Positions 39,381 through 48,300 of a DNA stretch of 64,000 nt are shown piece by piece. Positions within the stretch are counted from its first letter, which is position 1. The number at the start of each line of letters is the position of its first letter. The notes below the pieces were generated by a model. The model saw only the letters and a program-made list of their open reading frames with translations. It was not told the origin of the DNA and made no database searches. This stretch comes from Candidatus Tepidiaquacellales bacterium UBA2330. Lineage in GTDB: Bacteria; Bacteroidota; Ignavibacteria; Tepidaquicellales; Tepidaquicellaceae. The stretch is from assembly GCA_002344965.1 (NCBI GenBank), contig DDUU01000045.1:21104-85103 (forward strand), read 5' to 3'. The translations under genes and the position numbers were made by a program.

Positions 39381-40607
39381 TCATTCCCATCTGATCGAAT
39401 TTACGGGATTTAGTTTTGCAGCTCTTCTCGAAGGATATATGGAAGCTAAATAACATAAAAGCATTGCAGCCGCCGGAATGTATATAAGATCCGGGATTCT
39501 GATTTCTACCGGCAGCGCTTCCATTTTATATACGGAAGTATCAAGTTTATAAAATTCAAAATATATCTGGGATAAAATTATCCCGATCCCGAGTATCATT
39601 CCGGAGACAGTGCCGATTAATCCGACTGACAGACCTTCGGTAATGAATATGTTTGTAATCATTTTATTCGTAGCTCCCATTGATTTCAATACTCCAATAT
39701 CTCTTTTCTTTTCTATTACCGTCATAGTAAGCGAACCAAGAATATTGAATGAAGCTACCGCTATTATTATACTGAGTATTGTAAACGCAACCCATCTCTC
39801 GACTTTTAATATTGAATAAAAATCTTCATGCAGATCATACCAGGTCATTACTTTAAAATTATTTCCAATCAATTCCTGTATCTCCCGCTTTTTTGATTCT
39901 GAATCGCTAATGTTGTCGAGTCTCATTTCAATTCCGCTTACTGTATTACCGGATTCAAAAAGCTCCTGTGAATTTGATAATGAAATATATGCATAGCTCC
40001 CGTCATATTCTTTATTATCAGAATCGTAAACACCTGTAACTATAAACTTTTTTGTTTTAGGTTCAACAAACTGTGTAAGCGAACTTTCCAGTCCGACGGG
40101 ACTTAAAAGCGTAAGCGTATCTCCGGGACGGGCTTTCATTTTACTAAGGAGAGAAAATCCCAGCACTAATCCTCCGTTTTCACCTTTATTCGAAAGATCA
40201 AACTCACCGAGTCGAATCATATCTTTTACTCCCGAAACTCCGGAAACTTCATTCTCAAGTACGCCTTTTATAAATACAACTTCATTAACATTGCTGCCGG
40301 CGAGCATACCTTTATTAACAGAAAATGGCGAAGCGGATTTGATTCCTTTTTCTTTTAATTTATCTATTATGAATCCGTAATCAGAAAGTTTGGAATTGTC
40401 TGCTGATTCAATTCTGATATGAGGATCAAAACTAACCAGTATATTTGTAACTTTACTGTTAAATCCGTTAAATACTGATAAAACAATTATAAGTGCTGCC
40501 ACTCCTATACAGACTCCGACAATTGAGACAAGAGAAATAATTGTAATAAAATTAAACTTTTTCTTGGAAAAAAGATATCTGCGCGCAATAAAATATTCCG
40601 CTTTCAA
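39381..40607 (-). CDS. LolC/LolE-like ABC transporter permease
   Basis: This inner-membrane permease has the LolC/E (FtsX-fold) layout: one N-terminal helix (about 25-48), a periplasmic domain of about 220 residues, then three C-terminal helices (about 275-395). The N-terminal EYFIARRYLFSKKKFNFITIISLVSIVG and the C-terminal ASIYPSRRAAKLNPVNSIRWE are family hallmarks. Length is 408 aa. The start is TTG (TTGAAAGCGG). Only one permease gene is present, suggesting a homodimer with the LolD-like ATPase. Confidence 0.88.
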   Translation of the reverse strand: MKAEYFIARRYLFSKKKFNFITIISLVSIVGVCIGVAALIIVLSVFNGFNSKVTNILVSFDPHIRIESADNSKLSDYGFIIDKLKEKGIKSASPFSVNKGMLAGSNVNEVVFIKGVLENEVSGVSGVKDMIRLGEFDLSNKGENGGLVLGFSLLSKMKARPGDTLTLLSPVGLESSLTQFVEPKTKKFIVTGVYDSDNKEYDGSYAYISLSNSQELFESGNTVSGIEMRLDNISDSESKKREIQELIGNNFKVMTWYDLHEDFYSILKVERWVAFTILSIIIAVASFNILGSLTMTVIEKKRDIGVLKSMGATNKMITNIFITEGLSVGLIGTVSGMILGIGIILSQIYFEFYKLDTSVYKMEALPVEIRIPDLIYIPAAAMLLCYLASIYPSRRAAKLNPVNSIRWE

Positions 40608-40622
40608 ATTATATCTCCCGCT

Positions 40623-41459
40623 TTATTCATCAAATACAATTACGGATTCCTGATACTGTCTCACTTTATTCTTGTCTATTTTATCATTTAGTAAAATCTT
40701 CAGATCCTTTTGCTTCTGCTCTATATTCCTGTCATGCATTAGTTTGCTTATTTCGTATTTTACATGCAGCACTCTGTTTGTAATACGGTGTCTTGAAATT
40801 CCCGCAGGCAGATGAAATTTACTGTCAGCTATTTTTACAATATGGCTTTTCTTCAGATCCGGAAATACGATTAGCACTCCTTTTCTGCGTGTATATTTTT
40901 TTATATCAGATAATTTTATGTCACCTTCTGATCTGTCAAAATCATAATCCTTAAAATAAAGTAATGTAAACTTATGCAACTGATCCACCATTTCGTCAAG
41001 ATCCGAAGAAAGCTTAATTAAAATATTCTCATCATTTACAATATCCGAAGCGAGCAGGTAATGAAATTTTTCCTTGATTGTTTTTATACCCTTTGAGTAA
41101 GAAGTTTTTTCGAAACGGAATCCGCTCTTATCGCAAAAATCAATTATATTTTCAATCTTGAGATCATATACAAGATGATTCCATTTATCCAGCTTTAGCT
41201 CGTTGCTTTTATAATCAAGAACCTGAGCTAGTATAAGCCTGCATCCTATTGTCTGTAATGAACCGTATCTGTTGGCTCCGTCAAGCAGTATTATGTCTTT
41301 ATTATGTCTTCCGGTTATAACGGGATTTATAAGGTATTTTGATTTTGAAATCCGGTTGTAAATATTTCTTAGTCTGATGTTTTCAGTAGCTTCATGAAGC
41401 TTAATATCAGTAAGCCGGAGTATTTCAAGATCAAAATAATTATCGGTGTAATTTATCAA
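40623..41459 (-). CDS. ParB/sulfiredoxin-like domain protein, possibly SbnI/SerK-like
   Basis: This soluble protein of 278 aa has an N-terminal ParB/Srx-like domain: ...LHEATENIRLRNIYNRI... followed by LDGANRYGSLQTIGC, matching the DGxxR segment of that fold. There is no ParB helix-turn-helix, so it is probably not a partition protein; free-serine kinases of the SbnI/SerK type share this layout and are my best guess. It lies between truncated clpB and the lolE-like gene, 15 bp before the latter, and is likely co-transcribed. Function is uncertain. Confidence 0.55.
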   Translation of the reverse strand: MINYTDNYFDLEILRLTDIKLHEATENIRLRNIYNRISKSKYLINPVITGRHNKDIILLDGANRYGSLQTIGCRLILAQVLDYKSNELKLDKWNHLVYDLKIENIIDFCDKSGFRFEKTSYSKGIKTIKEKFHYLLASDIVNDENILIKLSSDLDEMVDQLHKFTLLYFKDYDFDRSEGDIKLSDIKKYTRRKGVLIVFPDLKKSHIVKIADSKFHLPAGISRHRITNRVLHVKYEISKLMHDRNIEQKQKDLKILLNDKIDKNKVRQYQESVIVFDE

Positions 41460-41504
41460 TATATTTTTATTTTAAATACTTCTGTAAAACAGAACATTCC
41501 GGAA

Positions 41505-42839
41505 TCATTTTTTCCTGGTAAACTCAATCAGTCCGCTTTTATCTAACTTTGCTTCAACCGTATCTCCGGGTAAAAAATCTGCGTTGAGAATTTTTTCGGA
41601 TAAAACATTTGTAACATATTTCTGAATTGTTCTCTTCAGCGGTCTTGCGCCGAATGAAATATCGAACCCAAGTTTACCAAGCCAGTCCTTTACTTCCTCG
41701 CTTACTTCAAGTTTAATATTATTTCTTTCCATCTTGCTGATAAGAAACCGGATCTGAATATCAACTATTGCTCTGATCTCATTGGTAGTAAGCGGTTTAA
41801 ATACAATGATCTCATCGATTCTGTTCAGAAACTCAGGACGTATGGTTGACTTAAGCAGATCCATTAACTCCACGCGGAGTTCATTAATTATATCATCCCT
41901 GTTCTTATCATCTATGATCTGCATCTTTTCCTGTATCAGATGAGATCCGAGATTGGATGTCATAATTATTATAGTATTTTTAAAATTAACCGTTCTGCCC
42001 TGCGAATCCGTAAGTCTTCCTTCATCAAGCACCTGAAGAAGGATATTAAATACATCCGGATGTGCTTTCTCAATCTCGTCGAGCAGCACTACGGAATACG
42101 GTCTTCTTCTCACCGCTTCAGTCAGCTGACCGCCTTCTTCGTATCCCACATATCCGGGCGGAGCTCCGATGAGTCTGGACACGGAAAATTTTTCCATATA
42201 TTCGCTCATATCAATTCTCACTATAGCTTTTTCATCATCAAACAAAAATTCAGCCAATGCTCTCGCCAGTTCCGTCTTACCGACGCCGGTAGTACCCAAA
42301 AAAATAAAAGAACCAATTGGCCTGTTTTCATCCTGAAGTCCGGCGCGTGATCTTCTGATAGCATTTGAAACTGCAACGACGGCATCAAGCTGACCAATGA
42401 CTCTTTTCTGAAGATTTTCTTCCATGTGAACGAGTTTAGCGCGCTCACTCTCAAGCATTTTACTTACAGGAATTCCCGTCCACTTTGAAATTATTTCTGC
42501 TATATCCTCTGAGTCAACTTCCTCTTTAAGCATTTTTTTGTCTTTCTGAATTTTCGCAAGCTCTTCTGATTTTGCATCAATGCTTTTCTGCAGCTCAAGA
42601 AGTTTTCCGTATCTGATCTCAGCTACTTTAGCAAGATTACCTTCGCGTTCGTATTTATCCGCTTCGGTTTTTAATGTTTCGATCTCTTCTTTTGACGCCC
42701 GAACGGATTTTATCAGTTCTTTCTCAAGATTCCAGTGTGTTACGAGAGAGTTTCTCTTTTCTGATAAATCCGCTAGCTCTTTGTCAATTTCCTGAAGACG
42801 TAATTTGGTCGGATTTAATTTATCTGTGGTTTTTGCCAT
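41505..42839 (-). CDS. ClpB-like disaggregase lacking N-domain and NBD1
   Basis: This 444-aa protein aligns with only the second half of ClpB. Residues about 13-105 correspond to the later part of the coiled-coil middle domain (LQEIDKELADLSEKRNSL ... YGKLLELQKSI), then DIAEIISKWTGIPVSKM and a complete second AAA+ domain: Walker A LGTTGVGKT (Pro of the usual GPTGVGKT replaced by Thr), pore loop GAPPGYVGYEEGG, Walker B VVLLDEIEKAHPDV, sensor region TSNLGS, arginine finger FRPEFLNRID-like RPEFLNRID, and GARPLKR. A stop codon lies 12 bp upstream in frame and there is no room for the missing half before rnr, so it is a stable short form, not a local frameshift. Confidence 0.88.
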   Translation of the reverse strand: MAKTTDKLNPTKLRLQEIDKELADLSEKRNSLVTHWNLEKELIKSVRASKEEIETLKTEADKYEREGNLAKVAEIRYGKLLELQKSIDAKSEELAKIQKDKKMLKEEVDSEDIAEIISKWTGIPVSKMLESERAKLVHMEENLQKRVIGQLDAVVAVSNAIRRSRAGLQDENRPIGSFIFLGTTGVGKTELARALAEFLFDDEKAIVRIDMSEYMEKFSVSRLIGAPPGYVGYEEGGQLTEAVRRRPYSVVLLDEIEKAHPDVFNILLQVLDEGRLTDSQGRTVNFKNTIIIMTSNLGSHLIQEKMQIIDDKNRDDIINELRVELMDLLKSTIRPEFLNRIDEIIVFKPLTTNEIRAIVDIQIRFLISKMERNNIKLEVSEEVKDWLGKLGFDISFGARPLKRTIQKYVTNVLSEKILNADFLPGDTVEAKLDKSGLIEFTRKK

Positions 42840-43075
42840 TTTTGAAAATTTATGATTCCAAAATTAACAAATTTAGCAGGGAGTTTCTATATACTTTGTA
42901 TTAAATTTAGACAAATTATATAAGGAATGTCCGGATTTATTTTGATTAGTTCAGTTGTGCAGGTAACTAAAATCTGTTGTCTGTATATTATATTTTCTAA
43001 AAGGTGAGTATGGTTTTAAAAAAATACATTTGACTTTATTTGTCATATAAAGATCAGTGTTTTCCATTCTGAGTA

Positions 43076-45010
43076 TTAATTCACCAGAGCAAAATCAATT
43101 TTCCTGCTCTCCTTATTCACGCGGATTACTTTTATTTTTACTTTCTGTCCGGCTTTCAATACCTTTCTTTTTCTTCGCCCTACCGCAATGTGCTTCTTCT
43201 CATCATACTCATAATAATCATCATTCATATCCCTGAATCTTATCATACCTTCCACGAGAATATCCATAATCTCCACGAAAATTCCATACTGTATCATGCC
43301 GGAAATAATTCCTTCATATTCACTGCCGAGATGTTTTGATATATAATCTATCTGCATAAGTTTAATTGATTCCCTTTCAGCTTTCTCTGCGTTTTGTTCC
43401 ATGATAGAGCTTTGCTTGCATATCACCGGAAGCGTTTTTTCATAATGTGAAATTCTTTCAGCCGGTATTTTTTCTTCGTTCAGATAATCAAACAAACACC
43501 TGTGAACTGCAAGGTCGGGATACCTTCTGATCGGAGATGTGAAATGGGAATAGTCTTTAAAGCCAAGTCCGTAATGTCCGATGTTTTTAGTCTGGTAAAT
43601 TGCTTTAGACATTGATCTTATAAAAAGATCATTTATAATAAACTCTTCCGGCTTTCCTTCTATATCATTTAACAGTTTGCGTAATGTTGTCTTATTTTCC
43701 GGATCTATTGTATATCCGAATTGTTTCACAAAATCCGCAAGCTCTTTCATTCTGTCTGAATTCGGAATATCGTGAACTCTGTATATAAAAGGATACTGAA
43801 TTTTATTTTTTTTGGAAAGATTACCAACGAATTCAGTCGCGCATTTATTTGCAAGCAGCATAAATTCTTCAATTAGTCTCATGGAATTAATACGCTCTTT
43901 GACGACAATTTCAGATACACTGCCGTGCTTATCAAATCTGAACTTAACTTCATTCGAATCAAAATCAAGACTCTCTTCCCTTAATCTCTGTAATGTAATG
44001 GATTTGCTGATCATATCCATCATCTGAAGCTCTTTTACAAAATCACCTTTCCCTGATTCAATAACCTTCTGAGCTTCTTCATAAGTGAATCTTCTTTTAC
44101 TGTTGATCACTGTCTTAACGATCTGAAAACTTTTGACTTTAAATTTCCTGCTCAGAGTAATAAGAATTGAAAATGTTAATCTGTCTTCATACGGTTTAAG
44201 TGAACAGAGTTCATTCGATATTTTCTCAGGCAGCATCGGTATTACATTTTTCACAAGATATACGCTTGTAGCTCTTCTGAGTGCTTCTCTGTCAAGTTCC
44301 GTATCTTCTTTAACAAAATGCGATACGTCAGCAATATGAACGCCGAGCAGATAATTTCCGCCTTTCAGCTTTTCTATCGAAACAGCATCATCAAAATCTT
44401 TAGCGTCTTCCGGATCTATTGTAAATATAATTTTTTCCCGAAGATCTAAACGGTCTTTCGGATCAAATTCAATTTTAAGCTTTTCGGATTCCTCAAGGAC
44501 ATTCCTGGGAAATTCTTTTTCGAGCCCGAATTTTTTTATTATGGAACGATCTTCAGTATCACGAACGCCGGACTGACCAAGCACTTCTATCACTTTACCC
44601 CTTAGGTCTGTAAACTCATCACCCTGATCTGAAGGATTCAGAATCTCAGCATATACTTTATCATTATTTTTAGCTCCGGAAAAATCCCTGTATGATATTA
44701 TTATCTGATTTTTTATTTCTTTCGAGTCAGGAAAAATTAAACCATAACTCCTGTGATCTTCAAACTTACCTGTGACAAACTTATTCTTATGGGAGGTTAT
44801 CTCAATAATTTCCGCTTCGCTGCTGTTTCCTTTATTAAGTATTCTGAAATTAACTTTATCTCCGATCTTATGTGCAAATGTCTGCGATCCTTTTATATTG
44901 TAAGTAAAAGGTTCGCCGGTATCGGAAATTGATTTAATCACAGCTCTGCCGTCATCGCCAAAATCTATTTCGCCTGAATTAATTTGTGAATATACTTCTT
45001 TACGGTTCAC
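43076..45010 (-). CDS. rnr: Ribonuclease R (RNB-family exoribonuclease)
   Basis: RNase R is a processive 3'-5' exoribonuclease that degrades structured RNA. Cold-shock-like domains are at the N-terminus of this frame, then the RNB catalytic domain with DPEDAKDFDDAV (metal-binding Asp cluster), GVHIADVSHFV, HYGLGFKDYSHFTSPIRRYPDL, and a C-terminal S1 domain. The listed start is the GTG at 45010, but the frame stays open for another 102 codons that encode an expected N-terminal helix-turn-helix domain, so the true start is probably upstream. It follows tamB in the hldE-tamB operon. Confidence 0.93.
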   Translation of the reverse strand: MNRKEVYSQINSGEIDFGDDGRAVIKSISDTGEPFTYNIKGSQTFAHKIGDKVNFRILNKGNSSEAEIIEITSHKNKFVTGKFEDHRSYGLIFPDSKEIKNQIIISYRDFSGAKNNDKVYAEILNPSDQGDEFTDLRGKVIEVLGQSGVRDTEDRSIIKKFGLEKEFPRNVLEESEKLKIEFDPKDRLDLREKIIFTIDPEDAKDFDDAVSIEKLKGGNYLLGVHIADVSHFVKEDTELDREALRRATSVYLVKNVIPMLPEKISNELCSLKPYEDRLTFSILITLSRKFKVKSFQIVKTVINSKRRFTYEEAQKVIESGKGDFVKELQMMDMISKSITLQRLREESLDFDSNEVKFRFDKHGSVSEIVVKERINSMRLIEEFMLLANKCATEFVGNLSKKNKIQYPFIYRVHDIPNSDRMKELADFVKQFGYTIDPENKTTLRKLLNDIEGKPEEFIINDLFIRSMSKAIYQTKNIGHYGLGFKDYSHFTSPIRRYPDLAVHRCLFDYLNEEKIPAERISHYEKTLPVICKQSSIMEQNAEKAERESIKLMQIDYISKHLGSEYEGIISGMIQYGIFVEIMDILVEGMIRFRDMNDDYYEYDEKKHIAVGRRKRKVLKAGQKVKIKVIRVNKESRKIDFALVN

Positions 45011-45316
45011 CGATTTTTCTTTACAGGATCTTTTCCTGCCGGATGTCCTGCCTCGGGAATTCTTTCCTGTTCTGTCTCTGTCCTTACTGAGTTTGAATTT
45101 CAGATTTTCCGCCTCTCTGCCGGCTGCAGAGTAATATTTCCCTTCACGGAATAAATTGCCTTCCTTTACAAGCTGCTGAAGATTTTTTTTAAGTATTTCC
45201 CTTGATGAAGGATCAAGATCCAGTTTCTTCAGAATAGAATTTACTTTAAAAGACGCATTCTTATTTCCGCTGAATAACTCAAGTATTTTTTTATGATAAT
45301 TAATAACGATTAAAAT
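45011..45316 (-). other. rnr: In-frame N-terminal helix-turn-helix extension of RNase R without standard start
   Basis: From 45316 to the GTG at 45010 the RNase R frame has no stop. Codons 8-63 of this stretch read as a winged helix-turn-helix (KKILELFSGNKNASFKV, LDPSSREILKKNLQQLVKEG, LFREGKYYS), as found at the N-terminus of full-length RNase R, followed by a basic linker. No ATG, GTG or TTG occurs; candidates are ATT (45316), ATC, ATT and ATA within the first 11 codons. A TAA precedes at 45317-45319. The first codons overlap the tamB stop codon (45310-45312), so initiation may be coupled to tamB termination. Confidence 0.7.
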
Positions 45317-48300
45317 TTAATTCTGTAATAAATTAATGCTCCGGCCCGGGTTCCTGATACAACTGAGTTATCCGTTGATGCTGATGAAAACGGATCATAT
45401 ACTCTTTCAAGTCTTAAAATAAGATCATTTGAAAGACCGCTGATCTTCAGCATTTTATTTACTGGATAATCAATGATTATATCAGTGTTAGCAATGCCTT
45501 TGAATATCTGTCCTCCGAATCTTATTATCGCTCCGCCAATAGCGGCTGTAAATCTGATATCAGTGTTTTCAGCAATGCTGCCTGTTTTTGAATCTATATA
45601 ATTGACATCAGTATTTATGAGAAAAGGCAGAACATTCTCAAGTGAAGATGTTACATAATTAGAAAGAACAGATGCTCCTATGGATGCGCCGAAGCTTGAG
45701 CTTTCACTGAATGAAAGCTGATCCTTGAATTTCCCGAAAAGTAAAAACGATATAGCGTCACTGCTTGCATTGCTGCCGGATTCCCGCCTTCCGTCTCTGT
45801 TTAGAGTAATTGTCAGCACAGGATTGTTAGCAAACCCGGTTACATTCATATCTATAATTACTTCGCTTATAGTCTGCTGCTCAGTGCCGCCGGTATTTAC
45901 TGAAGTAAATCCTTTATATACAGCGTCTATATCAAGTTCAGGATTCGTAATCGGACCGTTAAATTTTACTTTACCGGTTGCATCAAATTTTCTGAAAAAT
46001 TTATAATAACAGTTACTGCCGAGTAATACTTCGCCTCTTCCTGACATCTGGTTATTTTCTTCGTTCTCAATTCTAAGATTTGTTTTTATCTCTCCGAAAA
46101 ATTCCTGCTGAGTTCTTTCGTTCACAATAAATTTTAGAAATACATTCTCGGCTGTTGTTATCTGCAGGTCGTAATAAAATTTACCTGATTTTTCTTTCGG
46201 TATATACTTAACATTTTTTGTCTTTTCAGTATACAGAAGTTTTTCAAAAGGATTCAGATTAAGATTTTTTATAACAATTACGCTGTCTGTATTATTTCTC
46301 AATACTCTTCTTACATTTTCATTTTTATAATTTATGGAATCAATTATAACACCGTATTCAAAATCATCAGAATAAATATTATACGCTTCCTGCACAAACG
46401 GATTAAACTCCAGATTACCTCTTACAAGTATTAAATTTCCGGTCAGATCTATTCTGTCTGAATTTCCTTTTACCCTTAGCTGGGGATTTCCGCTTCCAAC
46501 CCAGAGATCTCCAGAAAAACCAAGCTCTGTTGGACCGTTGTCTTTGTTAAACGCCTGAACGTCTCCCGTCATTCTCAGATCCATATCTGTAAGATTAAGA
46601 TCTGTCAGATCTATATAACCGGTGGTTGTAATAAATCTTGAAGGGTCATCACCAGTAAACAGTTTTGAATTCTTCAGAAGTATTTTTTCATTCTCAGTAG
46701 AAAAATCCGCTTCGAAATCATATCTCATCTTATTTAAAGTAACATATACTTTCCCTTTGCTTAAATTCATATCACCCGTTAAATCCGGTTTAGAAGTTTT
46801 ACCGCCGAGTCTGATCTCACCGTTAAGTATTCCTTCTACATCCTTTGTATAAGGCAGCAGCTGCTGAAAAATCTTAAGCTGAAAATTATCCGCATTTGCT
46901 TTCAGATTGACTGCTGATTCAGAACGGACTTTATTATAATAAACAGTATCCTTGTATTCCTCTTTATCAGGATTTAATACAGGTATTGTTCCCTGCAATT
47001 TAAAACTTCCGGCATTATTAATATTATAAAACGCCACATCGCTTGATAATACTTCATCCTTATAATCTATCAGAGCATCAAGTCTTCCGATTCGCGTTCC
47101 GCCAATTGATAATACATCAGAGTTTGATTCAAGTGTTATTATTCTGTCTTCGGGTATACCTTTGTACGTGAGAACTGTTCTTCTCAAATTTCCTTTTATC
47201 AAATCCGTTGTATCAATGTCTGCGCCGGGTTTTAGTAATTTCTGAATAGCATATACTTTAATATTATCCGCATTGACTTTCAGATTGCTGCTGTCGTTTG
47301 TTGAATAAAATCCGCTTACTGTAATTCTCTGATTTAAACTGCTGACAATAAATTTCCTGAAATCAAATATATTGTTACTGTCTGCTTTCGTATATTTGAC
47401 CTCCAGATCGGAATTGTTAGTTAAATGAAATTCGTGATATCTTAAGGAAAGTGAATCAAAAAGGAATATAGCGGAATCTTTCAAAGAAAAATCGGTAAAC
47501 ACTTTAATTGTGGAATCCCTGTTTGCTGTGACCGAAACTCTGTTCTCATTATTAAAAAAATTGATCTTTGTAAAAACTGAATCAAAGCTGTTGCCTGCGG
47601 CTATTAATTTATTTGAATTTAGTGTTATGTCAGTATAAAAATTCTCAAGATTATCAGCTCCGATTGCGTCTCTCATGAATAAATTCAGATCAGCATCCTT
47701 TAGCATAACCAAAGAATCTCCGTATTCAAAATTATTTATTTTACCGCTTGTGCTGAAAGTGAATAATCCGCAGCTGTCCGAAATACTTCCTTTCAGATTT
47801 CCGTTGAATATTATAGTATCATTTCCGGTAAACGATGCAACTGGAGCAAGGTCTGTTACATTCAAAGAATAATTCATATAATAACTGTTGCAGTCAATCT
47901 GATATCCCGTATTTTCCACAGGTCTTACTCTCAGCGAATCAGGAAAAAATTTATCGGAAATGTTGGATGCGATCTTTCCGGAATTTTCAATTACAAGATC
48001 CATAAGCTCCGTGAATTTAAAAAATCCATCAGCTTCAACTTCGGCAAAATTCGTCTTTATAGAAATTTTTCTTAAGTTGCCGCTCTGATCTATTACTGCA
48101 TTTATCGGCGTGACAGGAAGAGCGATAGTTCCAAATTCAGACGGCTTTAAATCTATTTTAAAGTTTCCTGCTATATCATCGGGAGAAGTGCCTCTTCCGT
48201 TTATGTCAAAGTCAAAAGTGAGATTGCTCTTCTGCGAAGGATCTTTTGTGATCGCCTGTATGTCAAGATTTGAAGCTGTGCCTATGAGATCATAACTGAT

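Noticed and set aside
42855..42900. Bacteroidetes-type promoter for the clpB-like gene
   Set aside because: A TAAATTTG (-7-like) is present on the minus strand but no TTTG at the proper distance.
42840..43075. Missing ClpB N-terminal half by frameshift
   Set aside because: All frames here are short and AT-rich, and a stop sits directly upstream; there is no room for NBD1.
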